Positions 22,673 to 33,579 of a DNA stretch of 64,000 nucleotides are shown here, piece by piece. The number at the start of each line of letters is the position of its first letter. Within the stretch, counting starts at the first letter, position 1. The DNA comes from Sorghum bicolor. Taxonomy: Eukaryota > Streptophyta > Magnoliopsida > Poales > Poaceae. The stretch is taken from positions 26,060,202 to 26,124,201 of the forward strand of contig NC_012870.2 in NCBI RefSeq assembly GCF_000003195.3. The letters are read 5' to 3'. The position numbers were made by a program, and so were the translations under genes. The notes beneath the pieces were generated by a model. It was not told the origin of the DNA and did not search any database. It saw only the letters and a list, made by a program, of their open reading frames with translations.

Positions 22673-25318
22673 TCATATGCTGTCCTGAAGGGAAGCATGG
22701 AATTCAGGAAAATTCTCTAGCAAGTAATCTTCAGATTCCCAGGTGGCTTCTTCTTCAGAGTGCTGGCTCCATTGTACCTTATACCATTTGGTAGTTGTCC
22801 TTCGAGTAACTCTAGCTTTTTGATCCAGTACTCGGATAGGGTATTCCGAATAAGTTAGATCTGGTTCAAGCTTTACATCTTCAATATCTTGAACTCGATC
22901 TGGTACCCGAAGACACTTTTTCAGTTGAGACACATGGAACACATTATGTACCCCGGATAATCGTTCGGGCAGTTTAAGGCGGTAAGCGACCTGCCCACAT
23001 CGGTCAATAATTGGAAATGGACCAATGTAACGAGGCGCTAACTTGCCTTTAACACCAAAACGATTTACTCCTTTCATTGGGGATACTTTCAAATACACAT
23101 GATCACCTTTGACGAACTTTAATGGTCGACGTCTTTTATCAGCATAACTTTTCTGTCGAGACTGAGCAACTTTCAAGTTATTTTGGATTTGTTTCACTTT
23201 GTTCTCAGTCTCTTTCACTAGGTCAACCCCGAAGAACCATCTTTCTCCAGGTTCCGACCTGTGTAATGGAGTTCGACATCGGCGACCATACAGTGCCTCA
23301 AAGGGAGCCATTTTGATACTCTCTTGATAGCTATTATTGTAGGAAAATTCTGCTAGAGGCAAGCAGTCATCCCACTTATCTGGAAATTTCAGGGCACAAG
23401 ATCTTAATAGATCTTCTAGGGTTTGATTCACCCTTTCAGTTTGCCCACCGGTTTGAGGGTGGTAGGCTGTGCTGTATAAAAGCTTAGTGCCCAGGGACTC
23501 ATGTAAACATTTCCAGAATTGGGAGACAAATTGTGTGCCTCTATCTGACACTATTGTCTTTGGCACCCCATGCAGACTTAGGATACGATCGAAATAAATC
23601 TTAGCATAGGTGGAGGCAGGATACAATAGCTTTACTGGCAGAAAATGTGCTGTTTTGGTGAGACGATCTACTATGACCCAAATGGAATCAAAGCCCTTGG
23701 CCGTCTTGGGCAATCCTACTATGAAATCCATACTTATGTCGTCCCATTTCCATGCGGGGATAGGCAAAGGTTGCAACTCCCCAGCGGATTTGAGATGAAT
23801 GGCTTTGACCTTTCGACAGGTGTCACATTGGGCCACATAGCGAGCTATTTCTATCTTCATTTTTGTCCACCAAAACCTTTGCTTCAGGTCCTGATACATC
23901 TTATTGCTTCCCGGATGAATGGAATACCTCGTGGTATGAGCTTCATCCAGGATTTGCTGACGTAGCTCAGGTACCTTTGGAACCACTAACCGGTTCTTGA
24001 ACCAGATTACTCCCGCATCATCCACCTTAAAGTCTGTGGGTGCTCTATTAGAAATCTTCTCTTTAAGATGTCTTATGCCTTTGTTTTCTTTTTGTGCCTT
24101 TATGATTTGAGCCTCGAGATTGAAATCAATCTTTAAATTGGAAAGGCTTCCTTGGGAAATCATTTCTATTCCCAAATTCTCTAGCTCTTGGCACAAAGTT
24201 ATATCCCTAGGCGTCACTGTTAAGCAATTACAGTGAGCCTTACGACTGAGGGCATCCGCTACTATATTTGCCTTGCCAGGGTGATAATGCACCTCAAGGT
24301 CGTAATCTTTAATTAGTTCTAGCCACCTTCGCTGGCGCATATTAAGCTCAGCTTGAGTAAAGATATACTTCAAGCTTTTGTGATCTGTATATAAATGACA
24401 TGTGTTCCCCAACAAATAATGACGCCAGATCTTTAATGCATGTACCACGGCGGCTAGTTCAAGATCATGGGTCGGGTAATTCTCTTCATGGGGTTTGAGT
24501 TGTCTGGAAGCATATGCAATTACACGACCCTCCTGCATCAGCACACAGCCTAACCCGATCCCTGATGCGTCACAATATACATCAAAGGGTTTTTCAATAT
24601 CTGGCTGGGCTAAGACAGGTGCAGTTGTCAACAACCTTTTCAGAGTCTGGAAGGCTTGCTCACATTGGGGTGACCAAACAAATTTTGTTTGACTTTTGAG
24701 CAAGGTTGTGATTGGTTTGGCGACTCTGGAAAAGTCCGGGATGAAACGACGGTAATATCCCGCCATGCCCAAAAAACTACGGACCTCATGTACCGTAGTC
24801 GGGGGTTTCCAATTCAACACATCTTCTACCTTGCCTGGGTCTACAGCGACTCCTTCCGCTGATAATACATGACCCAGGAAATGAACTTTGTCCAGCCAGA
24901 ACTCACATTTGCTGAACTTGGCGTATAGCTGATGTTCCCTGAGACGAGTCAGTACGACCCTCAAATGTTCAGCATGTTCTTTCTTAGTTTTGGAGTAAAT
25001 CAAAATGTCGTCAATAAAGACTACAACAAATTTATCTAGTTCTGGCATGAAGACAGAGTTCATCAGGTACATGAAATGGGCCGGTGCGTTGGTCAACCCA
25101 AAAGACATCACCAAGTACTCATACAGCCCATAACGGGTTGTAAAAGCTGTCTTGGGCACATCTTCCGGCCTAATTTTAATTTGGTGGTACCCTGATCTCA
25201 AATCAATTTTCGAGAATACTTTGGCCCCGGCTAACTGGTCAAATAATAAGTCAATGCGGGGCAGTGGGTACTTGTTCTTAATCGTCACCTCATTTAGGGG
25301 ACGATAGTCGACACACCA
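22673..25318 (-). CDS. Chromovirus pol, N-terminally truncated: RT, RNase H, integrase, chromodomain
   Basis: An uninterrupted frame of about 880 codons without a native start. The order is: reverse transcriptase from [22 protein letters not shown] through the catalytic [12 protein letters not shown]; RNase H with [15 protein letters not shown] and [11 protein letters not shown]; the H2C2 zinc finger of integrase (CDTCRKVK); the integrase core with the Asp-Asp-Glu set in [16 protein letters not shown] and GQTERVNQ; a GPY/F-like module ([16 protein letters not shown]); and a C-terminal chromodomain ([28 protein letters not shown]). Gag, protease and the first part of RT are absent. Upstream, sequence switches within a few bases of 25318 to the segment carrying the coiled-coil ORF. 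The frame is intact to its stop at 22673, consistent with a recent insertion. It could function only with missing parts supplied by relatives. Confidence 0.93.
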   Translation of the reverse strand, partial: WCVDYRPLNEVTIKNKYPLPRIDLLFDQLAGAKVFSKIDLRSGYHQIKIRPEDVPKTAFTTRYGLYEYLVMSFGLTNAPAHFMYLMNSVFMPELDKFVVVFIDDILIYSKTKKEHAEHLRVVLTRLREHQLYAKFSKCEFWLDKVHFLGHVLSAEGVAVDPGKVEDVLNWKPPTTVHEVRSFLGMAGYYRRFIPDFSRVAKPITTLLKSQTKFVWSPQCEQAFQTLKRLLTTAPVLAQPDIEKPFDVYCDASGIGLGCVLMQEGRVIAYASRQLKPHEENYPTHDLELAAVVHALKIWRHYLLGNTCHLYTDHKSLKYIFTQAELNMRQRRWLELIKDYDLEVHYHPGKANIVADALSRKAHCNCLTVTPRDITLCQELENLGIEMISQGSLSNLKIDFNLEAQIIKAQKENKGIRHLKEKISNRAPTDFKVDDAGVIWFKNRLVVPKVPELRQQILDEAHTTRYSIHPGSNKMYQDLKQRFWWTKMKIEIARYVAQCDTCRKVKAIHLKSAGELQPLPIPAWKWDDISMDFIVGLPKTAKGFDSIWVIVDRLTKTAHFLPVKLLYPASTYAKIYFDRILSLHGVPKTIVSDRGTQFVSQFWKCLHESLGTKLLYSTAYHPQTGGQTERVNQTLEDLLRSCALKFPDKWDDCLPLAEFSYNNSYQESIKMAPFEALYGRRCRTPLHRSEPGERWFFGVDLVKETENKVKQIQNNLKVAQSRQKSYADKRRRPLKFVKGDHVYLKVSPMKGVNRFGVKGKLAPRYIGPFPIIDRCGQVAYRLKLPERLSGVHNVFHVSQLKKCLRVPDRVQDIEDVKLEPDLTYSEYPIRVLDQKARVTRRTTTKWYKVQWSQHSEEEATWESEDYLLENFPEFHASLQDSI

Positions 25319-25429
25319 AGAGTAAGCAAGTACAACTTCTCAAACCGAAAGAGAACTTATATTACAAACCCGGACCCCACTACAGCAAGCTAGGACTCCT
25401 ACCACGACGTTGCCCTCGGTTTCACCGAA

Positions 25430-26134
25430 CTAATCGGTGTGGCCAGAGCTGTAGCCCGGATCGTCATTACCATCATCCTGATTACCCCCTGGGTTGTGGT
25501 CATTGGGGTCGGACTCCTCTTCATCACTGAGGCCTGGATCGGGTTCTCCATCGTCTGCCAACTCGCCATCCGCATCCATTTCTCCTTCGCCGGGAGGTGG
25601 GTGGAGTTGATGATACAGATTAAATGCAATATCACGATATTGCATAGCCAGGTCATTGACTGTATCTAAGTGATGTGCCAGCTCCAGTTTCTCCAGCTGG
25701 AGCTGGTCCTCTCGTTGCCACGCGACATCCCGTTGTGCGGTGACCGTGGCCGCCATCTTCACATACAAATCCTTAAGATACCTTGCCTTGCCCAACTTTG
25801 CGTTCATCCTAGTTAGCTCATGCCTATGGGTGCTCCTAGCTTCTTCCTCTCGGGCAATGGCTGCATTCCGCTCCTCCACCATCCGGGACAACATAGCCTC
25901 ACAGTTCTCTGTAGCTCGTTTTTCTTTGGCCAGTTGAGCTTTAAGTTTGCCAATCTCCATAACATTGTACATTCTCTCTCTCATCACCTCAGTCAACTCG
26001 GCGGACAACCTGTCCACCTCCTGCTGAGGCGGCGAACGGCTACTACTGGCTTGATCACTGCGTGGAGCTAGTTGATATCGGGGAACTCCTTTTGGACCGG
26101 TCCGCTTACGCGGGGTCTGCTTCTGACGAGCCAT
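25430..26134 (-). CDS. ORF with histone H3 tail-like N-terminus, coiled coil and acidic tail
   Basis: A 234-residue protein in the place normally held by gag, about 360 bp after the primer binding site, with an ATG in good context (aggATGgct). After Met, which is expected to be removed before Ala, it reads ARQKQTPRKRTGPK. The H3 tail is ARTKQTARKSTGGK: 10 of 14 identical with K4, R8, K9, T11, G12 and K14 in register, and a further PR.QLA match with a one-residue insertion. Residues about 38-165 are Glu/Lys/Arg/Leu-rich with heptad-like spacing (coiled coil). Residues about 175-234 form an acidic Asp/Glu/Pro/Gly tail. I see no capsid domain or zinc knuckle, so it is not ordinary gag. Function is unknown; a chromatin-interacting accessory or packaging protein is inference. 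An identical copy is at 17113-17817. Confidence 0.85.
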   Translation of the reverse strand: MARQKQTPRKRTGPKGVPRYQLAPRSDQASSSRSPPQQEVDRLSAELTEVMRERMYNVMEIGKLKAQLAKEKRATENCEAMLSRMVEERNAAIAREEEARSTHRHELTRMNAKLGKARYLKDLYVKMAATVTAQRDVAWQREDQLQLEKLELAHHLDTVNDLAMQYRDIAFNLYHQLHPPPGEGEMDADGELADDGEPDPGLSDEEESDPNDHNPGGNQDDGNDDPGYSSGHTD

Positions 26135-26492
26135 CCTGTAGAGGGTAAGTTTAGATTAGTAAGAAAGACCTTAAAGGTTAGCAAGAATAGGATTGATTCT
26201 ATTCACCCAACCCAACAAGGAGGAAGGAACTTAACCAGTTAATACATCATGATGCATGCACGAACTTACGATTCCTACTAACAATTCGTAACAACAGTAC
26301 CTTAAATTTTTACAACATAGGGCAATACTTTAGGTTGCTCCTCCATACCACTTCAAAAATTCTCAGAAAGCCTATAGACAGGGGTAGATTAGGACTAAGC
26401 ACTTGGACTCAAAATAGGCAGGTTCATAATATTAGTTCCAAACGAATTTTTGAAGTTTTTCAAAAGGTTCAGCAGTCATCTTAGCAACGAAT

Positions 26493-26504
26493 GCTCTGAT
26501 ACCA
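26493..26504 (-). other. Primer binding site (initiator Met tRNA)
   Basis: The minus strand reads TGGTATCAGAGC two bases downstream of the 5' LTR end (26507). This is the standard PBS of plant chromoviruses and many other Ty3 elements. Confidence 0.9.
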
Positions 26505-26506
26505 GC

Positions 26507-29500
26507 TGTGGCAGAACCCCCTAAGTGTTTGGGCCCACCGGCACCTGCCATTGTCCTAAGGACCTCTGACGGTGATGCCGGGAGTCCTCCCACCTTAGAA
26601 GTCCGATGAGCATCGCGGGACGCTCATTCCACTGCTACCTGTGGCGTACCAAGCTGGCTCGTTCTGACCACTAGCAATGGTCAAACAACGAGAACTGCTT
26701 CTTCTCACCCTTACAGGATAGCAAGTGGCCACCTTAACACCAGGATCATTCGTTGCGAAGATAAAGCAGTAACTCGACGACACACGACCAAAATAATATT
26801 TCAGAGTGAAACAGCGGAAGTATTACATAACTTAATTTACAAAAAGAGTTCTTCCAAATAGTAGAGTGTTATTACAAGCCTGGTCCAGCGGAGCAACTTA
26901 AACTTCAATACAGAGAGTACAAATTTACAGACCCTGCCCATGGGTCACGCTCACTCTTCTTCTTCGTCAACCTCGACGACGGTCACACAACAGGGTCCGA
27001 AGCAAGTCGGCTCCTGAGCTTCACCTGCAACAGGGGTATTGAAACCCTGAGTACGGGAGTACTCAACAAGACTTACCCGATGGGAAAAGAGGAGAACTTA
27101 GGGATGCAGGCTTAGGGTAGACAAGGGGTGGCTGAGCAAGGAGCCAAAGTGTTTTGCGTAAAAAGCTTACTAGTAGTGCATCCTTATTTTCAAGTTTTAC
27201 CCCCGAATTCCTCCCTCGCAGAGGCCGAGGAGTTCGAGGATAGTTTAACTAGTTGTACCCCACAGACGAATCCGTGAGTTCCTAGTCCTATCATAAAGTA
27301 TTATTTATCGATGGTCATAGCTTCATGTCGCTATGAGTCCGGGAATTGGGATCCGAACCTCATGGGACATTTTCCCTTTTTCTCATTTTATCACTTAGTT
27401 GCATATTTAACTACGATGAGGGTCGAAGGAATTGAGTCTCCCAATCGGGGAGCAACGACGATTCGAATCGCTTAGCAATCCAGCTGGAGTTCCTAACCAC
27501 CCGACATATGTAGAACCAAATCTTGCATATGTCAACCCAAAGCAAGCTCTCCCCAAATTTGACCAGGTTCGCGGCACCCGAGAGCACAGTACTCCACCAT
27601 CCTACAGCCGATCTAGATGTTTTCCGGTCATCTCAGATCCGTAAGGTGGGTACACACTACTCTCGCCATCTTTCCACTCCCAGTGCGCGAGTAGCTGTTC
27701 GCGTCGAGGGATCACAAGTCCAGGCTTACCGAAGGCAAGTGGCTAGTACTATAAATTCTCAACCCAGCAGGCCATCAACGGAACGGTCCTTAATCAACAC
27801 AGTCGGAGACACTACTTTAAGACTCCATTCTTAGAGCAAGTCCACCGACCGGTCTCAAATTGAAACATCATTGATCGTAAGTGTATTCCACAACAACCCT
27901 TCAAACTTTCTTGTTTGAAAACCTATCTAGTAGCAGGGCTAAGCATCACTACGCAATTTTTAAAATAAAACAGGTGCCAAGGACAAGATAACAAGTATCA
28001 AGGTAGTAAATGCAGCAAGTAGGTTAACCCAATTCTCAACTACCTAATGCAGCATTTTCAAACCATAAGTGATAAAAGATTCAAAACATTCAAGGAGGGG
28101 TTAATGCATCCGGGGCTTGCCTTGGTTGCAGGGCAGAGAGGGACCCTCGGAGACTTCCAAGGTCTCGGATTCGACTTCCTCGAACGGAGCACCGACCTCG
28201 GGGTTCGGTTCAACGGGCGCTCCTTCGGTCACGGACACTATACGCAAAATGATGAATGCTTATGATATGCGTATGACAAATGTGCAGAAAGGACCGAATC
28301 AAGTACAATTTGTTTTCCTAATGCAATACAGAATTATCACTAAATAAAGTTGCTTAATAATTTAATGATTTTACCCAAGAGGTTGCATCTGTAAACTAAG
28401 ACTTTATTTAATTCATACTTATCTTAAATTAGTTAATTATTAATCCTAATTACCTTAATTAACTCTTAATTAATTACAATTGACAGTAATTAAGCATTAA
28501 GGCTAAACAATAATTAAATGCCAAAGGTCATTAGGGTTAATGACCTCAGGTCATCACACAATCCAAAATCACTCAACCCTAATTATGAGGATCTAAATAA
28601 TCACCATTTAATTATTTTGGAATTATTATTTAAGTGCTAAATAAGGGTTTATTAATATTTTAATCAAACCTTATCCAAATGCCACCAATTCTTGTGTGGA
28701 GCCAGGGAATATCACTCAGAGGCTCTCCACAATTTTTGGTGATTTTTGGACCTCCTAGTAAATTACTAAAATTCCTAGAAGTTTTATTCACTAATTAAAG
28801 AGCCAATTTTTATAGACATGTAAACTACCAGAAAAATAGAATCCACTATTTTTCTTGTGTTCTACCCACTTTATGGAACCTATACAAAAACTTTCATCAT
28901 TTTTGGATTAGCACACCATTTATCATATAATTTCAAACATCAAACAAAAATTGCATAAAAAGAAAAAGAAAAGGATCTCTGCGCAGTGGGCGGCCTGGAT
29001 CTTGGCCCGCAGGTCGGCCCACAACCGCGCTGCGCAGACGGCCTGCTTGGACACGGCCCAAATCGGCCTGGGGGCGCTCCCCCGCGCGGACGGCGCGTGC
29101 TGCCCCCTCTCCTCACGTTGCGGGACGCTGACAGGCGGGTCCCGCCTGTCAGCTTCGCCTCCCTCGCTCACGGCGGTGCTGCCGCCGCTCCGGCGACCGT
29201 TAGCGGGTTCCGCGGCCCCCGCGCGCGCGCGCACCAGCACCGCGCCAACCCTGCGACTCCAAAGCTACCACTCACGGACGCTCTGTCGCTCTCTTTCCAC
29301 CTCAACCACGCAAATGGCGGACGGCCGCGTCGGTCGCCGAGGACCGGGCACGAAGGTTCGGTAGAGCGTGAACCAGTAGGTCCGGGAGGTCCGGGAAGAA
29401 GTGGGGATCATGATGCTCACATCACCACGGCGGGAGAAGCGGTAGAGAAGCTTGGCGACGGTGGCCGTGCGGTCGGGCGGATGCTCCGGCTCCGGCGAGG

Positions 29501-30784
29501 TTGCTCCGGTGATTCTGTTGGCGTCCAGTGAGAAATAGCGAGCGCATGAGTATCGGGGAAACAAGAAGAATTCGGAACGACCGCCTTCAAGGCGTGGTAC
29601 CGACTGGAGCAGCGTGCTCACGTGAAGGGTTCCATGGCGGCGACGCCGGCCGGACTTAGAGAAGAAGGAGAAGTTCTGGCGTTTGAGGGGGTTAGGGCGT
29701 GAGCTCGGGGGTGCTCTGGGTCCGCAAGGAGGTGGCGAAAACGGCAGCGTGCTCAATTTGGCTCGAAAGGAACGGAGTGCGGTGGATTTCAGAGAGAGGG
29801 AGGTCGAGTTTCTCCGGCCGTGGACAGTGAAAACGGACGGCGTCGTCCACGTCGGTGCTCAAGTGGAGGGGAAGGCAAGCCTGAGGCATCCACGTCGCCT
29901 GGCGACCCTGGCAGCAAGCAGCTGCGTGCACTCACGCATGCGCGCGGCGCTGCTCGCGCGGCAGCTGCGCTGGGCAGGGAGCCGGTGATCCCTATCGGAT
30001 CACTGTAGCAGACCCCTATCCCCTCTTTTCAGAACTTTGCGAAATTCAACCGAAATTTGAACTGGAGTCAAATTTTTGTCAAAACAAAAGTTGTTCCAAA
30101 TTTTGTAAGCTACAAATCATATTTAGGTGTCCCAAGCTGATTCTCACTGGAAATAAGTTAATTTTGCCAGACAGTTTGAAAATCAGACTCAATTCAAAAG
30201 AAATTCAAATTTTTGAATTGGGGCAAATCAGGATTTCCAAAATTACTTTTGATTTTGCATAACAGCTTGAAAAACTCCCAACATGAAAGTTGCTCAACTT
30301 TTTGTGCTCTACAACTTTCATGTTGACCACTTTTCAAAATTCCAAATGGATTTTGAATTGGGGGTTTAAGTTGGAAAAGGGGACACTTTCTGGAAATCTG
30401 TATTTTCAAAATTACTTTGAATTTTGTATTGAAACTTCGAAAACTCAAAACACCAAAGTTGTACATCTTGCCAAGAGCTACAACTTTGCTTTTGAACTCA
30501 ACCTCAAATTTTGCTTAGTTTTTGACTTATGCAAAAGGGGACAAATCTAGGATCGAGAAATCAGGGTTTTCCCCCTTAGCTTTTCGGAAAACTTCTACCC
30601 TAGGGTTTTAGCAACCACACAAGCAACAACACACCACAGAAGCACACTCTACTTCCCTAAGCTCAAGCAATCAAGGTAAACTTATTTTAAGTTGATGCAT
30701 ACTAATGTGCTTTAACAAATATGCTTTGCAATGCTTATGATGACATGATCCGTTTTTAGTAACCGTAACATCAGGGATGTTACA
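26507..30784 (-). repeat. Complete 4278-bp LTR (5' LTR of the composite)
   Basis: Identical in length to the copy at 18190-22467. I count about 11 substitutions, for example at positions corresponding to 19487, 19640, 20428, 21277, 21315, 21434, 21655, 22119, 22234, 22277 and 22407. Its outer end abuts the right ACTCA target duplication (30785-30789). Confidence 0.92.
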
Positions 30785-30789
30785 ACTCA

Positions 30790-31079
30790 TCAATATCGGT
30801 ACAAGAATCTCTCCTCACTCTTTTACTTACATGCTTACCTTGCGTGTTGTTTAGCTTGTGTAGCTTTATCTCTAGGTTTAGGAGTAGAGCTAGGTGTTAT
30901 GTTGCTTGTTGTGGTTTAGTGTTTAGCCTTGTCTAGATTTGTGTAGGTGGCTTGCATAGCTTAGTTGTGCTAGTGCTAACTTCGTTATTTATTTTACTAA
31001 CATACTTGTTTAGTTGAGCTTGTAGAATTTTAAATAAGCTATTCACCCTCTCCTCCTCTAGCCATTTGGAGCTTACACC
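30790..31079 (+). mobile_element. Sirevirus 3' LTR, second part
   Basis: Sequence resuming after the Ty3 composite (tcaatatcggtacaagaatc onward) and ending in the typical Sirevirus LTR terminus ctattcaccctctcctcctctagccatttggagcttacacca near 31079. Joined to 14542-16242 and excluding the nested insertion, the LTR is about 2.0 kb including the CACTA fragment. The exact final CA is uncertain by a few bases and I could not define a TSD. Confidence 0.7.
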
Positions 31080-32544
31080 AAGGCTCATACAACGGCTAGC
31101 GGGAGCCTAGCTAAGGCCTAAAATCATAAAACCAAACATCCTTATATTAGGCCTAGCAGACCTACCCAGGAGTTGGCCAGAAACCGAACAGACCAAATAA
31201 CTCTAAAGGAGCCCATCCTGGAAACGCATACGCTGGTTCTCTCCATGTTTGGTGTGTGGGTGTGTGATGTCCAAATAAATTTAAGAAAAGATTCATGTCT
31301 TGTCTTTCTTCGCCAAAAATTCTTGCATCTTGTGACTGATGCTAGATCGCTGTTCTCGAAAAGGGAAAGACAGGAGAAGTTGAATACCACTAGCGACATG
31401 ATTCTTGTCTCAGATAAAGGGAGATCACATGATCTTGTTGGCTTATGTTAATCAAGTGAGATGCCTCTTGCTCCTCTTGAAGATCAGCAATTGCATAGCT
31501 GCATATATATTCAAGTGTCTCCAAAAAAGCATGGTCCCCGCCTTATGTTGTCTTGACAGTCCTGCTCGGATATTGAGGTGTGCTGCTATGCTCACTAGTT
31601 ACTCATATGTTGATTCCTTTTTTTTGGCCAAACAAGTGAATACGTTCCACCACAAAATCTACACGTTCAGTTTATATACTCATATATTAATTATTGTTGG
31701 GCTGAAATAATGTGAAGTTTCACAAATAAGACATGCATGCTGAGAATATAGATGCTACCGAAACGCTTGTAATCGACAGAGCTTGGAGTGATAGCAAATG
31801 TTTTGAACAGTTTAAGTTGTTTTTTTCTGAAGGGATGGCAAAAGTTTTGCCGCTTCTTTTCACTTTTTTTTAGGTACGAAATGCATACCGTGTTTATATA
31901 AAATGTATACCATGATTAAAAGATCATGGGCACTTGATAAATGTTTCAGAAATGCATACCATGTTTAGAAGATCATATGGCCACTTGAGGAAGATCATGA
32001 GAATAAACATGGTATGTAATCAAGTGGCCTTTTAAGTATTCATCGAGTTTAAAACATTTTTAAATTCCAAAGATAAACTGACTACCATTGCGTAGGTTTG
32101 AGTACGACAGATTTGTTCACTGTGTGTGCAAACTAAAGCAAAAAGGAGCCAACGATAGGACCTCCTAGACACAGAGTTCACGCCTCTGAAATTGCCTACA
32201 TCTTTCTCAAAGCTTAAGCTTGGAGGTGCACTGCACAACAGACTTCAGTAACAGCTTTTAAAAAGGCCATTTTATATATAGAAATGCCTTGGCGTGCATG
32301 ACAATAGGTGAGCATGCGAATAATATATATATTTTCTCTGCATCCTGTTCTCATGGACCACATACACTTTGGGTTATTCTTTCAAATCAACTTCCGTAGT
32401 ATAGCAGTTGATGAACTCAAGCAGGCATTAGCACCAAAGAGAAACTCCTATAAGAAGCACTGCTTAGTGCTTACCCTTCTCACCCCCCCCATCTTTTCAC
32501 ACTCCCCCCTCAGATCCCCAACCCTCGCCCGGTAGATCTCCGTC
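31080..32544 (+). other. Upstream region of MIR167; no protein gene seen
   Basis: Unique-looking DNA without domain-bearing frames. It contains a group of direct and inverted copies of aatgcataccatgttta and ggccacttga (31880-32030) and the probable promoter of the MIR167 transcript. A C-rich tract (ccccccccatc, about 32485-32520) lies shortly before the hairpin and probably belongs to the primary transcript. Confidence 0.45.
32273..32280 (+). promoter_or_regulatory. Candidate TATA box for MIR167
   Basis: TATATATA 290 bp upstream of the mature miRNA. A second candidate (tatatatatatttt) lies about 50 bp further on. Plant MIR genes are RNA polymerase II transcribed with TATA boxes, so either is plausible. 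I cannot choose between them from sequence. Confidence 0.35.
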
Positions 32545-32715
32545 CGGTGCACTAGAGGTGGATGAAGCTGCCAGCATGATCTGAGAAACTAGTGCTTGAT
32601 CCTTTTACTGATTTCCATCTAGCCTGCATCTATATATATACCTTGATGCATGAATCATGGTCTGATGATAGTTAAGCGAGATCAGATCGTCTGGCAGTTT
32701 CATCTTCTTATGGCA
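32545..32715 (+). ncRNA. MIR167: MIR167 microRNA precursor
   Basis: Bases 32563-32583 are an exact match to the conserved plant miR167 sequence (the 21-nt form ending CTG). The opposite arm at about 32685-32704 (gatcgtctggcagtttcatc) pairs with it. There are twelve consecutive pairs including one G-U at the 5' half, then a small internal loop, then a further run of pairs (gatctga with tcagatc). The loop of about 100 nt and duplex geometry fit a MIR167 hairpin with the miRNA on the 5' arm. miR167 directs cleavage of ARF6/ARF8-class auxin response factor mRNAs and so acts in auxin signalling, flower and root development. The mature sequence is certain; the precursor limits are approximate. Which numbered MIR167 paralogue it is cannot be told here. 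Confidence 0.93.
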
Positions 32716-33576
32716 GCACAATAAGCTCAACAAAACCCTAGAGGCATGAGAGGTACCTAGCATGTAGGAGTAGGAAGCTATTAGCACCTCTCCAAGATCT
32801 ACAAAGGTGAAGACTGAAACTACATGCGTGGTAAGTAGAAGAGATATATACTTCCAAGCCTAAAGGTATAGTGCCTAAAGGTATAGTGCTGCCTTTTCTT
32901 CAGCAGTGAAGACTGTCTACTGAGGAGAGAGGAAGGTCAGTACATGATGATTTGTGAGACTGTATACTCCTCATCGCATTGATTTTCATATGCATGATTC
33001 AGCAATATATATATATTTAAAAAAGACATTTTCCCTTCGCTTGGTTTATTAGTTAGGATGTCATTCTATTGTGGTACTATATATGAACCGAGTTAAATTG
33101 TTCTATCCAGTGCAAGTGGTTTCGATAAATTATATGCTCCTCAGCATCATTTGACAGTTCTAGTTTATTTGCACAAAGAGGCATTGAACTGTAGCGCTTT
33201 TGAGATCCAGATTATGTCAAAGAAAGCAACTTGGATGGATCTACCCATTATAAAAACATACCTTTCTAATGATATATTTGTTAGTCTCCCTAGCTAAAAC
33301 CTTTGATAACTTTTGTACTAGCTTTGGTTAATTAATCAGTATATTTAGATATACTATCTAATTAAAATGTTCAACTTATTTTTTGAGGCAAAAATGTTCA
33401 ACTTATTGCACGTTTTCATCTAAATTTGTGAACCTTTTGCTGAAATTTCTGGCTGTAATAATTCAGCAAATGCCTTCTGTATTTATTAATTTGTCCGTCC
33501 TATAGAAAAAGATGGCTTGACGATTATATTGGAATATATACGTAGCTATATATACTCCGTACATGTCATGTGAAAG
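32716..33576. other. Downstream flank of MIR167; no gene seen
   Basis: AT-rich unique DNA. A perfect 15-bp tandem duplication (cctaaaggtatagtg twice, about 32860-32889) is the only structure that stands out. The proximal part may belong to the miRNA primary transcript. Confidence 0.4.
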
Positions 33577-33579
33577 GAT

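Larger units (their letters stand above)
16243..30784 (-). mobile_element. Ty3/chromovirus composite: three LTRs, two internal regions
   Basis: The whole 14.5-kb block is flanked by identical ACTCA target duplications (16238-16242 and 30785-30789), so it behaves as one insertion in the Sirevirus LTR. Read on the minus strand it is: complete LTR (26507-30784), internal region (22468-26506), complete LTR (18190-22467), a second, mostly deleted internal region (16879-18189), and a 636-bp LTR remnant (16243-16878). The repeat period is exactly 8317 bp. Each complete LTR is 4278 bp, begins TGTAACATCCC and ends GGGGTTCTGCCACA (minus-strand sense). The lineage is chromovirus, Tekay-like, based on the Met-tRNA primer site, the long LTR and the C-terminal chromodomain of pol. 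It is young: I count about 11 differences between the two complete LTRs by eye. Confidence 0.93.

Noticed and set aside
22673..25288. GTG at 25288 as the true start of pol
   Set aside because: Recognisable RT sequence continues upstream to about 25318, so the frame is simply truncated and has no native start here.
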